Assembly (NCBI RefSeq): GCF_910592395.1
Contig: NC_088312.1
Span: forward strand, 17,427,292-17,491,291
Source: Lineus longissimus
Lineage: Eukaryota; Nemertea; Pilidiophora; Heteronemertea; Lineidae
Reading direction: 5' to 3'
Length of the DNA: 64,000 bases
How positions within the stretch are numbered: the first letter of the stretch is position 1; each line of letters opens with the position of its first letter. Below, piece by piece: positions 10,416 through 21,046 of this stretch. The notes under the pieces were generated by a model. The model made no database searches and was not told the origin of the DNA. It worked only from the letters and a program-made list of their open reading frames with translations. The position numbers and the translations under genes are program-made.

Positions 10416-10418
10416 TTA

Positions 10419-11270
10419 CATGTAGTGAGACCTGCGGTATTGAGCTTTTAATGTGGGATATAATATGTAGTAGCTGTTTAACAGTGTCGGTGGTGTGATC
10501 GGAGCAGGATTTTTAGTGAAATATCTGATGTGAGGGGGGTGTGTTTTTTAATTTTTCGATTTATTTGGATGTGTTCGTAACGTGGAAATGTTAGAAATGT
10601 AGGATATCGTTTGGAGTTCTCTTGGGATTAACGTTTTTGGTGAGTAGTTGATTTTAACCCTTTATTTGTTAGGTTTTTAGAAATTTAGTGTGAAGGGATT
10701 TTTCTGTTGTTTTTTTTTCGGGTGTAGAGTAAATGTATTTAGCGGTGGGGTGCCCAAATCAACCGTTTTAGTGTTGGAAACGGGGTACGGAGAGCTTGGG
10801 AAGGTATAAAATTTAAATATTAGAATTTGGAGCAGCCGATTTTGCCCCTTTTTCACTCGCTAAGTCTCTTCAGAGGGGAGAGTTCAACGCTAAATACATT
10901 TACTCTTTTCACAACATCGGTTTTCCAGTCATTTCTAATGCCAATCCGCATTATTTAACTGCTCAGAGGGTTCCCGGCATTCTGGGGAATACCTTTTCTA
11001 TTCATGCCAACTTTATAGCAATTCTTGCAAAGCTGATATTTTGCTTTCAAAAACTTTCGATTTTGGATGAAAAAACTTTTAAAATATCCAGTCCGGAAAA
11101 ACATATTCAGTCCTGAAAGGGTTAAGGTCATGTAATCAGAACTCTTGACAACCTTTTCACATTTGGGACTCCATAAAGATGGGACACCTAGGAAAAAAAA
11201 CAAAATCCTTGGCAACTGCGTCACCATTGAGGGAAAAATCCCTGGGATTCTGAAGAGTTGCATTTGAAAC
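10419..11270. other. Intergenic, short inverted-repeat signals only
   Basis: No gene is visible. The word GAGTAAATGTATTTAGCG (about 10727-10744) recurs inverted at about 10890-10907, which could mark a tiny foldback of about 180 bp. The words TTTTAACCCTTTATTTG (10653) and, inverted, TTAACCCTTTCAGGACTG (ending 11116) resemble ends of a TTAA-type element, but the match is too short to call. Confidence 0.35.
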
Positions 11271-11274
11271 AGAT

Positions 11275-11565
11275 GTAAACATCACAAAGACAGCGAAGCT
11301 GGAACTCAATGAAGTCACAGCACGTGGCTATACCACCACCCAGCATATTGTTCATAAATTGTCATATGTTATGTCGGACATGGCATCAAATGAGAAACTC
11401 ACAAACCGCCAAATTACTGAATTGAAAGAGAACTTGATGGTTAATTTTCCTGAGGAATCTGCTACAGTGCATTCCTTTTACAGTATGATACACGTGTTAC
11501 TGGGGTTTCACTCATATCGTGATATTCAGCCAATGTACAAGCGTATTTGTGAGTGGATGGTTAAG
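11275..11565 (+). pseudogene. 5' part of the SWIM-type zinc-finger gene, upstream of a 4.4-kb insertion
   Basis: An open frame gives a helical, soluble sequence (KLSYVMSDMASNEKLTNRQI, then NFPEESATVHSFYSMIHVLL, ending RICEWMVK) that stops looking like protein exactly where the inverted-repeat end GGGCCGTCTCCAAATTGATT begins. Protein-like sequence resumes at 15942 on the far side of the insertion, with YSINNPYDVPVFEEF, in a frame that differs by one base, so a one-base change or an intron must be allowed for. The family is not recognised from this part alone. Confidence 0.4.
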
Positions 11566-11569
11566 GGCC

Positions 11570-11965
11570 GTCTCCAAATTGATTGCGTTTCAAACGCGTA
11601 TCTAAGATCGTTTGAAATTCGTTTGAAATGTGAACAATAAAAACGCACCCAAACGATCTTGAAACGTTTGTAAAACGATTGTCAAACGCTGGCCCTACCG
11701 TTTATTTCCCGTTTCATATAGCGTTTGAAAGCGAACGCAATTTTGTTTCACCCTAAACGAACTTCGTTTGAAGAGTGTTTGAAATTCGTTTGAAGAACGT
11801 TTAGAAAAGCGTTTCGTTTTCGTTTCGTCAAAAACGGCATTGCGCCATTTGTCAGCAAACGCGTTCCAAACGCTTTTCGTTTTCTTTCAAATAGTTTCCG
11901 TGAAAAAGAAAAATTCCTGCTGTTTGTGTTCAAACGAATTCCAAACGGCTGGAGTTAACGTAAAA
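11570..11965. repeat. Subterminal CGTTTGAAA/TTTCAAACG repeats, left end
   Basis: Many copies of CGTTTGAA and its complement, spaced irregularly at 10-30 bp, fill this interval. The same motif fills 15545-15925 at the other end of the element. Such subterminal motif arrays are known transposase-binding sites in several DNA transposons; that role here is inference. Confidence 0.7.
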
Positions 11966-12290
11966 ATCATGAAAATAGCGACCTGTGCAAAACGAACGGT
12001 GATTTTTTCTGCTTCAATTCTAAAATATGTAGACAATAGTGCTCTGGGATGCCCATTCAGTGACCACATTACGTTTGTCGATGATCTATCATGCCCATCT
12101 GACTGTTTGAATGATTAATGAGCGTGTTATTTTGAGAAAGGAGCGAGCGAATATGTCTAGAAATAGATCATTCGCGAAACGGTATAGCGAATAGACAGGG
12201 AGATCACTACACTACTTCCTTTTGCAATGTTGGGCAGATTCGTAAAATCGCCATACCCACGTGTGAATGGCTGTGGAGCAACTCGTCATC

Positions 12291-12339
12291 CCCTGGTGAT
12301 GGACACAAATTTGCTGAAAGCAAATTTCACAGTTCTAGT
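12291..12339 (-). repeat. Hairpin-type end of the Helentron-like family (minus orientation)
   Basis: On the minus strand from 12339 the sequence reads ACTAGAACTGTGAAATTTGC, then TTTC, then AGCAAATTT, forming a nine-base stem. It matches the left ends at 38512, 39071 and 45758. The opposite end was not found, so this is a fragment or a diverged copy. Confidence 0.5.
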
Positions 12340-12366
12340 TCAATACTTTAGTAATGCAGTGAAGAC

Positions 12367-13092
12367 ATGATGCTTTTTCTACCTTCCCAAAAGCAAAATA
12401 ATGTCACAACCTGCCCTACGCATGGGGTCATGTTCGATCAAACACTGTCTATGTGTTCACATGTGAACCGGGTGGTTCAGTGTGCAACATTTCAACTCAG
12501 AAATATTGGGCGCATGGGAAGGTTTCTGACAGAGGCTACCACTAAACTTCTTGTTCACTCAACAGTAATATCCAGGTTGGACTACTGCAATAGTCTGCTT
12601 GTTGGCATTGACGATAATGTGTTGAATAAGTTGCAAAAAGTGCAAAATCTTGCTGCACGCATAGTCACAAGGTCACGTAAATCTGACCACATCACCCCAG
12701 TCCTTAGGTCTCTCCACTGGCTACCTGTTCACCAGAGAATCCAATTCAAGGTTCTTCTACTAGTCTTTAAATCTTTTAAGGGACTTTCACCCACTTACAT
12801 CTCAGAACTCCTGCCATTGTATGTGCCTGGACGATCGTTGAGGTCTGAAGACAAATGTCTTCTCAGGATCCCCAGGTTTCGCCTTCGGACATATGGTGGC
12901 AGGAGCTTCACAGTCCAAGCATGCAGGCTGTGGAATAGCCTCAGTCCCGATCTGCAGAATGCAGTTAGTGAGCAAATCTTCAGACGGGGTCTTAAAACGC
13001 ACCTTTTTCGAACTTGTTTTGGACCGCATTAGAGCAATTCTAAATTGGATTTTGCGGGTATAAATGTAAATTTATTATTATTATTATTATTA
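12367..13092 (+). pseudogene. LINE (non-LTR retrotransposon) 3' end with (TTA)n tail
   Basis: The frame 12367-13032 encodes the region after the reverse transcriptase core: SRLDYCNSLLVG, VQNLAARIVTRSRKSDHITP, LRSLHWLPVHQRIQFKVLLL, RSLRSEDKCLLRIPR and a terminal LKTHLFRTCF. This order is characteristic of many CR1/Jockey/RTE-like elements. The copy is 5' truncated, as is usual for LINE insertions, with no catalytic YADD box and no endonuclease. A (TTA)n run at 13071-13091 is the probable 3' tail. The frame is intact over 221 residues, so the insertion is fairly young. It lies inside the 4.4-kb TIR element. Confidence 0.85.
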
Positions 13093-13323
13093 CGCATTTC
13101 CAACAAAACAATACAACCCAGCTATAATAAACATACTAACCAACTCAAAATCGACAATATGTTCAGATTTTGGATTCATTACGATTCACCACTGATCAAT
13201 TCACAATTAAAACCCTCAAATCTTACAATATATAAAGACTCTTCACCATTGCAAAAAGATTTTAGGTCTACAATTAAAATAACAACCATCATAATCACCA
13301 CAAACACATAAAAACACCCAAGT

Positions 13324-13585
13324 CTAGTTTTCACTTGTACCAAAACTGCTGACAATTTCCAGAACCGTGTCCAGCTGGCTGCACACCTGGCAGAACAAAT
13401 ATGGATAACGAACAACCACATCTTCAACTTTAGATGTACGAGCCCCCAGTAGCTTGAGAGTAATCTTCACAAGCTGCGTCAACACCTTACTTCCTTCCAA
13501 AGCTGGGTGCAATCCATCATTGCGGCTCACCAAATCTGCTTTTGCTGGCCTTTCATCCTGGCTGCTATCTTTCTGCCCACGGCCT
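13324..13585 (-). CDS. Terminal exon with SGNH-hydrolase-like DGLHP motif
   Basis: On the minus strand an acceptor (TTTTTTCTGTAG) precedes an open frame from 13585 that stops at 13324. It reads SRNDGLHPALEGSKVLTQLV and continues with a helical domain containing FCQVCSQLDTVLEIV. DGLHP followed by EGSKVL is the usual block around the catalytic Asp-His of SGNH/GDSL hydrolases, so this is probably the C-terminal exon of such a protein. Esterase-type domains occur in some LINE and DNA-transposon proteins of invertebrates, and the exon lies inside a TIR-bounded element. The upstream exons carrying the catalytic Ser were not found. Confidence 0.4.
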
Positions 13586-13603
13586 CTACAGAAAAAACGC
13601 TGA

Positions 13604-14430
13604 AGCGCAGTCCCCTTTAAGTGACACTGACAGAGGACGATGCGTGCCTATCAATCAATGGGCGGGCTGAAAAGCCTGAGTATCATAGTGTGGTATTTAT
13701 TATAGTTCTATTTTATATGCTAATATCGGTGATTTGACGTACCCGCATAGACGTTTGTGTCAAAATAAGGATAACATACTGACATAATAGTGAACCAAAA
13801 TATCAAAGTGTAAATAGGTGTGTGCATGCTACGTTCCAGCATTTCTTTCCCGTTAATACATTTTTTAATATATTTGAAAAAAACATTCAGAATTATGAAA
13901 TATCAATGCACAACCAGAAGCCTACAGAAGCCTTAAGACCTCACGAAGGTGACCAGATAAATGTGCAAATTCATTTCATTATTCTAAATATAATTGTTAA
14001 ATTGAAGCAGCTTGTTTAGAAAGTGGCAGCTCAGTTTCCCTTTAAGTAACACTGACAGAGGCCCATGCGTGCCTATCAATCAAGGGGTGGGTTGACAAGA
14101 CTGAGAATAGTGTTGTACCGGTATTGATTATAATTCCATTTTTATGCCAATATCGATGATTTGACGTAGACTTTGTGTCAAAATATTCAAAATAAGGATC
14201 ACATAGTGAACCAAAATAACAAAGTGTAAATGTTGTGTGCTGCAATCCAGCCTTCCGTTCGAGTTAATACATTTTTTTTCAAATATCAATTTCAAAAGAA
14301 TGAGCATTCAGAAAATGAAATCTTTGTGCACTACCAGAAGCCTACAGAAGCCATAAGACCTCACGAAGCTGACCAGATAAATGTGCACATTAATTTCATT
14401 ATTCTAAACATAGCCTTCTCTTGATTGGAT
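13604..14430. repeat. Diverged tandem duplication, ~425-bp unit, two copies
   Basis: CCCTTTAAGTGACACTGACA near 13613 is repeated near 14036 as CCCTTTAAGTAACACTGACA. Downstream words also recur in the same order: GCGTGCCTATCAATCAA, GATTTGACGTA, GTGAACCAAAATA and ACCAGAAGCCTACAGAAGCC. The two units differ at many positions, so the duplication is old. No coding sequence is seen. Confidence 0.8.
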
Positions 14431-14609
14431 AACGAAAACATGAAAACAGCTTGAATTTCTGGTAGGCATCTTCATTGGTGGCAGAAGGATGTGTGAACAC
14501 AATTTATGAAACCAAGTATAAATACAGTACGGTAGATGGTTGGTATATCAAAGTTCGAAGAGAGCATTTTAGTATAGCAATTAGCATTACATTATAAAAT
14601 CAAACCTAC

Positions 14610-14674
14610 CTTTTTCTGCACCTGGTAGGCCTATGTCTTTGACATCACCGGGATCCATCATGCTGAACACAAAC
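14610..14674 (-). CDS. Possible short first coding exon (minus strand)
   Basis: On the minus strand, TTATTTCAG at 14675-14683 is followed by a short frame with ATGATG at 14661, reading MMDPGDVKDIGLPGAEK, then a donor AAAAAG/GTAGGT. Both splice signals are good, but the piece is short. It could be an early exon of the same gene as 13324-13585; nothing proves the link. Confidence 0.25.
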
Positions 14675-14683
14675 CTGAAATAA

Positions 14684-15540
14684 TTGGTGGTGGACATGTA
14701 CGATCATTTAAATCTTAAATGCATTGGAGAATACCGGGGAGAATACAGTCACCAAAAAAATAATCTGGGGGTATCGGTATCACCCAGTATCACAACGTCC
14801 TCAAAATATTTCTCTTGTTGTTGTTGGTTGGATTACAATTCTAACATTTATACGCATGTAGTTACTCTACCAAACGCTACTTCAGTCTGTTAACGTCATA
14901 AAGTAGGCCTAGGTCATTTGGTTGGTAATAAAGAGTGGGTAAGTTCGAAACTTTCATAGTCATATACCAAGGCAATACGGCCACCGCGCTGACAATGTTT
15001 ATTTATTTTTTTTGCAGCGTGGGATTGGCAGGACTCATTCAAATGGGAGAGCCAAGAGTACCAATATAGGGAATGGCTAGGATAGGCTATAGTGACTACT
15101 AGTATAGCCTACATGTGCAGTTACACAACGGCAAGTCTTGGAGGCAGGCATGATTCTGCCTATACATACATGTCATGTCTGGGCCGACCGCAAGATCGAT
15201 GTGCGCGAATCGGTACTAATTTAATTCTAGTCATAGACCTAGGCCTACTTGATACAAGCCTAACTACTTGAAATGAGAATTTAGGATTGATATTCAACAC
15301 ATGCGATCGGCCCTGATGTCGCAGGACTGTGAAAAGATAGGCCTATAAAAGCGCATTTATAGGCCGAGTACTAAAAACAGTGATACGGTAGCAATTAGAA
15401 GCAAATTTCTCTAGATGCAACTGTTGAATCTCAATTAGACTTACTGATAAAGATCGAAAATAACAAAGATAAATGGGCGAAATACACGTCGTCTCTCAAG
15501 ATAATCAGTGAAAGAATGAAACATAGCATCGCATGCGCAT
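14684..15540. other. Non-coding interior of the 4.4-kb element
   Basis: No gene, tRNA-like fold or strong repeat is visible. Several AGGCCTA words are present. Confidence 0.4.
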
Positions 15541-15941
15541 TTCATGCACATTTCGTTTGAAACGAAGTACGTTTCAAGTTCGTTTGATAGTGCGTTTTCC
15601 GTTCGTTTGAAACGAAGTACGTTTCCAGTTCGTTAGAAATGAAGTGGGTTCGACAATCGTTTCGTTTGAAACGAAGTGCGTTTGACAATCGTTTGACGTG
15701 CGTTTGAGATCCGTTTAGTGCGATCGTTTGGAAATCGTTTGGCAAGCGTTCTGATCGGGCGTGTTCGTTTGGAAGCGTTTCGAAATTTTCGTCTGGGGTG
15801 TGCATTTGTTTTCAAACGCTTTTCAAACAGCTGATAAACGGCAGATAAACGGATGATTTTCGTTTGAATTTCGTTTTAGAATAAACGCTTTTGGCCCGTT
15901 TCAAACGCGTTTGAAACGAAATCAATTTGGAGACAGCCCCT

Positions 15942-17850
15942 TACTCCATTAACAATCCGTATGACGTCCCAGTATTTGAAGAGTTCCCAATGAAGTGCAC
16001 ATCTGCCATGTACCAAGCTGCAATGCAACATCAAGCTCCTGACCAAGAAGAATTTTTCAAAAAAGTTGCTATCGAAATACTTCAGGGCATGAAGGACTGC
16101 TGTGAGAACCACTTCACTGATTTCCTAACTGGGTATCTTAGTCATCCAATAGCCAATATTAATCAACAGCAGGTCTCATGTGCCCCACTGCACAACATTG
16201 CGAGATTCTACTGTATTATATTCATCACTAGCATGAAATTAGGACTCAACAAATCTTTTTTTCTTTGCAGGTACCACTTCATCAACTTGATGATGTCTAG
16301 GAAAAAGAAAGAGCCTCTGAACTTCCTTGGTCTGTATGCGGTACCCCTGATCCCAGCCAACAGCGAAGAAGAAATGCAACCCTCCACTGTCATACCAGCG
16401 TCCAACTCCTCAAGTCGAACTGTACCACTTTCTCGCAATGGTTCGATAGGAAGTGGGTAGGAGGAAATTTTTTCAGAGGGCAAGGAAAGAAGGAAAGAAC
16501 CTACGTCAAAAGCATCAGGCCTTTGAAGCTGAAACTGACCAACTGGCAAGGAAGACCATGAAGAAATGGAACCGGAATTCGTCATGTCATTGCCAGAACA
16601 GTCAACATTCCAGGATGTACACAGCCAAATGGTCCTCCCAGCCCTGTCTTATGAACGAGCTGTCAAATATTTTGATATTGATGACAAGAGTTTTGATGAA
16701 AAGTTCTAGGAATTGTACAAGCAAAGGTGAGTTTACTATTGAAATGAAATTCAGCTAAAATAGCAAGTGTTCAGTCACTACATGTTCCCATCAGTCATGG
16801 ACTACCTATACCAGTAGGCCCCCTTTACCTAGTAAATATAGATAATGAGCTTCCAATACCGTAATAGCAACATTTTCATTATAAAAGTCAACTCAGTTCG
16901 CTGTGCAGTGGACTGTTGATTGTAATAATGTCTCATTTTTTGCAGGTTTATCAGATACCTAAGTATCATTGGATCAAGATCTCACCTACTTCACAGGATG
17001 TGTTAGGGCGGAAATGAAGAGATCGGTATCGTACACTGTTGACTTCAGTTTGGATAAGACTGGTGTTATCCAAGATTCTCAATATAAATGTGGTGCAGGC
17101 CAGGGCCCTACTGCACATTGCAAACATGTTGGCTGTCTCATGTATGGTGTCTATACCTTTTCTAAATCTGGAGAAACCATCACAGAACAAACATGCACTC
17201 AAATAAGTACTATCTGCATTTAAAAAATACATATTAAATGACAATGACTTGTTGCAGTCTACAAAAATGCTTGTTTTAAATTGGTTTACTTACTAATAAG
17301 GTTTATTTGTTCATTTCAACCTTCAATACATTACCATAGTATTTACCATAATTTTTCAGGTTCTACAAATATTTCATCGTGCAAAGCCACACAGGGTTCA
17401 CAACTAACATCAACTGGTCTGCAGGCAACGAGAAAGCATCAACTCGAGTACGATCCAAAGCCAACTAAATTTAGGAAAGATCCTGATTATCCAGCCAATT
17501 TTTGCAATGGTATTCTGAATTTTCAGCTTAGACTATGTTATGCACCGGTTTCATCACTTGTCAAATAAAAGTCTGATTTTCAGTCTTCATCTCTGTTCTA
17601 ACTGTCTGAAGATCTGGTGATGGTGACTTTCATCATATGCATTTGTGTTGTAAATACAGTGTCATTTAAGAAATTTAAGAACGTGATTTCAGTGTTTATA
17701 TCCAATTCCAAGCTCAGCACATTGATGAGGGGAAAATGGCAATGCTTCAACTCTACCAACCAGCAAATCCCTACGGCACCAGTTTGGACCATGACTATGG
17801 TAAATCGGACGAAGAGCACTTCCTAAAGTATGCTCACGTAACAAAGCACA
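15942..17850 (+). pseudogene. SWIM-type zinc-finger gene, exons downstream of the insertion
   Basis: Several exon-like pieces on the + strand: 15942-16170 (PYDVPVFEEFPMKCTSAMYQ); 16271-16460 after TTTCTTTGCAG (NFLGLYAVPLIPANSEEEMQ); about 16560-16725 (LSYERAVKYFDIDDKSFDEK, one in-frame stop, donor AAAG/GTGAGT); 16946-17220 after TTTTTTGCAG; 17359-17567; and 17693-17850 after GATTTCAG (ANPYGTSLDHDYGKSDEEHF). The fourth piece has TYFTGCVRAEMKRSVSYTVD and then YKCGAGQGPTAHCKHV, a CxC...CxH pattern as in SWIM zinc fingers. SWIM proteins of this kind in invertebrate genomes are often joined to YqaJ-type nuclease domains and behave like mobile-element genes; no nuclease is seen here. Frame breaks and stops make it a probable pseudogene. 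Confidence 0.5.
16791..16885. repeat. Direct repeat copy A (partner at 18521-18606)
   Basis: TCAGTCATGGACTACCTATA begins a ~90-bp segment repeated almost exactly at 18521, with a small deletion near the end of the second copy. The first copy lies in an intron of the SWIM gene; the second ends just before the pogo transposase remnant. Confidence 0.85.
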
Positions 17851-18007
17851 AAATGTTTTTAGTACTACTACTGCTACTATTACTACTACAATAAACTCTG
17901 AAATTCGAGGAAAAATTTGGTGAAACTAGAGAATGTGGGTTGTTTGTCTCTCTCTCACATCCTTGCATGTGCGCTTCACCTGACAGACTATGCAAGGACT
18001 GCTGACC

Positions 18008-18440
18008 GGGGCACAGTGAATCACGGGGCACAGTCAATCAGAGGATTTTCTGTCAAAATTGACAGGGGGAATTCTGATATGAAATCATCACTTTTTGTGT
18101 TTGGGTAATCCCCACTCATGAAAGTTAAAAACATGGCTTGAAAAAATCTGTGGATAAAAAATAGCACGGTAAAGTTTGTTTTTAGGCATCAAAAGTAAAT
18201 TTTCCTGATTCATGTTTGTGTGCGATATCTTGTAGATCACCCAGAAGTACAAAATTAAATAATATGCACAAGCTGTATTTGTCACATTACTGAACATGTG
18301 TTTCTTTCAAGAAAAAGCAGCATGGTGACATTGGGAGGCAGATTAGGTCATTAAGTGCACATGGGGCACAGTGAATCGGGACACAGTTAATCATTGCATA
18401 CGTGATTCACTGTGCCCTGACCAAGTGAGTCACTGTGCCC
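18008..18440. mobile_element. Short TIR element with GGGCACAGTGAATC ends
   Basis: The left end reads GGGCACAGTGAATCACGGGG and is followed by a second, diverged copy. The right end on the minus strand begins GGGCACAGTGACTCACTTGG, with two further copies of the motif just inside (18366-18378 direct, 18405-18418 inverted). Length 433 bp. There is no clear target duplication and no coding sequence. The superfamily is unknown; proximity to a pogo remnant may be accidental. Confidence 0.6.
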
Positions 18441-18520
18441 AGGTGGTTTATGTAACAGAACTGTTAGTAATGCTCCTTCTGAATGCAGGAAAAATGAGAA
18501 TTTGCTAATATTGTTATGAA

Positions 18521-18606
18521 TCAGTCATGGACTACCTATACCAGTAGGCCCCCTTTACCTAGTAAATATAGATAATGAGCTTCCAATACTAGCAACATTT
18601 TCATTA
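18521..18606. repeat. Direct repeat copy B
   Basis: Near-identical partner of 16791-16885. It ends three bases before the ATG of the decayed pogo transposase. Confidence 0.85.
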
Positions 18607-18608
18607 AA

Positions 18609-19783
18609 ATGATACGACACAGAAAGAGTAATGAGAGGAAAATTGGCAAGACAGATGAACAAATGATGAAGTAAGCTGTGCAAAACGTGGTTGTCGATGG
18701 AATGAGTATCTGAACAGCTGCAAAGGCTTTTGATATAAAGAACTCGACGTTGCGTTGCTATGTGGATAAGTTTTAAAAGACTGCATATGAAATGATGGTT
18801 TATGCACCGCATTACAGCTGCAGGAAGGTGTTTAGTGCCGATGAGGAAATGGTTTTCAAGGACTTTCTTGTTAGAGCTGCAGAAATTCAATATGGGCTGA
18901 CTTGCAGACAAGTCAGGGAGTTGGCCTATCAGCTTGCCGTTTGGAACAAAAATAACTATCCTCAGTCTTGGGATGAAAACAAGTGTAATGGTGAGGACTG
19001 GTTTACCGGTTATATGAAACGATGTCCTGATTTAACATAACGCCGCCCTGAAGCAACCAGTCTTTCCCGAGCGACCAGCTTCAATAAAACGAATGTTGGA
19101 GTGTTCTTCACCAACTTGGAGAAGATCCTGTAGAAGTACAGATATCCACAATGCTGATGAGACGGGGTGTTCCACTGTTCCAGAGATACTGGGAACAGAG
19201 TGGTTGCACTGAAGAAGATGAAACAAGTGGGAAAGATCACATCGGGGGAGAGGGGCACTTTGGTCACTGCATTGTGCACCATCAATGCAGCAGGGAACTC
19301 TATCCCAACATTATTTATGATTTTCCCATGAGTGCACTTCAAGGAACGAATGTTGAGTGGTGCTTCTCAAGGAACCGCTGGAGCTGCTCTTCAATGTGAT
19401 GGATGACAGACGAGAACTTTGTTTTGCACATGTGGTTTTTCATCTGGTTCACGAAGAGTTCGAAGGGCAACAACACCAAGCGTATCTGAAGAGCAACAAC
19501 ATTGGGTGTCCATTAGCCAACTGTTGCATTGACATCGTCCAACGATGTCAAAGAAGTTGGCCGCCTAAGCCCACTATTCATCCCAGTGCGACCAGAGGAT
19601 ATCAGCCCATTTCCCAAAGCAGGACCACATAAAAGAAAGAGAGGGAGGAAGAAAGGGAAATCGCTCATCCTTACTGATACCCCGGTAAAGGAGCAGATGC
19701 GAGAAGCTGAAGAAGCTAGGAAGCAAAAGGGCAAGGCAAAAAAAGACTTGCATAAAGCCAAAAAGACTGAAACTGAATTTTAA
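18609..19783 (+). pseudogene. pogo-type (psq-HTH / DDE) transposase, decayed
   Basis: ATG at 18609 starts a psq-like helix-turn-helix region (KIGKTDEQMMK, stop, then TAAKAFDIKNSTLRCYV). A CENPB-like region follows (YAPHYSCRKVFSADEEMVFK, LTCRQVRELAYQLA). The frame changes near 19040 to [20 protein letters not shown]. The first catalytic block survives at DNA level as AATGCTGATGAGACGGGG (N-A-D-E-T-G) near 19149, in a frame with stops; GERGTLVTALCTINAAGNSI follows near 19247. The C-terminal tail (LILTDTPVKEQMREAEEARK) ends at 19783. In living elements this enzyme cuts and pastes the element at TA. At least five breaks; not functional. Confidence 0.72.
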
Positions 19784-20015
19784 AGATGGAAAAAAAAATA
19801 CCGGAGGTGGTGACAGCGAAACGGAAGAAGAGGAATAGGTAGCACCTGATCATGATGATGCTACAGACATTAACATTCGTGTTCCCCACAGTCGATGACA
19901 TAGCAGATGTCCTTTATAATCATCGGGAAACTGCCTAAGCCGATTGTACATGGTGGTACTGCTAGGTTTGCTAGACACCCGATATTTCCAGTGGACCTTG
20001 ATTGTTAGTAAAATG

Positions 20016-21046
20016 TTACCCAAAGGCTATCTGTCACGAAAAATTTGTCGTGATTTGACCTACTTTCTGCGACCGAGGGTCCATGAACGATTTTAGCTTA
20101 TCTCGGGCAAGGAGCATCATATGTTTTTGAAGTATGCAGTATAGTACAGATTTTTTTTTCATAATCAATTTCCTATAAAACGAGTTAAAATTATTCTCAC
20201 TAGGGCGCACTATCTCTCTTTGAAATTTTTTCATCGATTTAAATTGCCGCCTGATGACATCACTCACCAATGAGTCTCCACTTCGAAAATTCACTGGTCA
20301 TTACTTGAACGAACATGGTAAAATTGATACAAAGAATACCACATAAATGATGTTGGCGTGGCAATTTGGTGTCCACTGCACCTGCCTGACCGCAAATGAA
20401 TGAAGAGATCATTCAGGGACTAGAGTAGATCTTGGTCAGTCCATCCAGGCAGTATGGCCTGCTGAAGGGCGGTCTGAGCCAAGCAGTTGGCAAAAAGTGG
20501 GTCTAGATGGTTAAAAGTTTAACCTGTGTGCCTAAAGAAGACACGTGAAACCGGAGAGGTTGAAACAGCTGGACAGTAAAGGAAATAAGTATACGGAGGG
20601 AAATAGTATCTAAATGACGTGGCAATGTACGTATACCACATAAGTATGTTTTAAACATTCTTCTTCTCTAGAAGCATATAAATTCTTCTAGAGAAGAAGA
20701 ATGTTTAAAACATACTTATGTGGTATTCTTTGTATCAATTTTACCATGTTCGTTCAAGTAATGACCAGCGAATTTTCGAAGTGGAGACTCATTGGTGAGT
20801 GATGTCATCAGGCGGCAATTTAAATCGATGAAAAAATTTCAAAGAGAGATAGTGCGCCCTAGTGAGAATAATTTTAACTCGTTTTATAGGAAATTGATTA
20901 TGAAAAAAAAATCTGTACTATACTGCATACTTCAAAAACATATGATGCTCCTTGCCCGAGATAAGCTAAAATCGTTCATGGACCCTCGGTCGCAGAAAGT
21001 AGGTCAAATCACGACAAATTTTTCGTGACAGATAGCCTTTGGGTAA
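20016..21046. mobile_element. Foldback-type element with 331-bp inverted arms
   Basis: 20016-20346 and 20716-21046 are inverted copies of each other with almost no mismatches (one seen near 20291/20769). The ends are TTACCCAAAGGC and GCCTTTGGGTAA. Between the arms, 20634-20725 forms a second perfect hairpin with 42-bp arms and an 8-base loop. Any reading frame in one arm therefore appears on the other strand in the second arm, so these frames are not evidence of a gene. No target duplication is clear. Near identity of the arms implies recent origin or ongoing gene conversion. Directly downstream (21100-21180) lies GGACGGACGGACAGACAGAC and a CTATTCTACTAGCTCGCTGA word. Confidence 0.85.

Larger units (their letters stand above)
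11565..15940. mobile_element. 4.4-kb element with TIRs and CGTTTGAAACG-rich ends, probable Harbinger type
   Basis: The left end GGGCCGTCTCCAAATTGATT (from about 11564) and the right end, read on the minus strand, GGGGCTGTCTCCAAATTGATT, are inverted copies. TTA lies at both borders (11561-11563 and about 15941-15943), as in Harbinger insertions, though the junction base is ambiguous by one or two positions. The first and last ~400 bp are packed with CGTTTGAAACG and its half words in both orientations. Inside are a LINE 3' fragment (12367-13092), two minus-strand exon-like pieces (13324-13585, 14610-14674) and a tandem duplication. No transposase is recognised, so the superfamily call is based on TSD and TIR only. 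Confidence 0.65.

Noticed and set aside
20034-21028. Identical 78-86 residue reading frames on opposite strands
   Set aside because: They are the same sequence in the two arms of an inverted repeat and have no recognisable motif, so they are not evidence of a gene.
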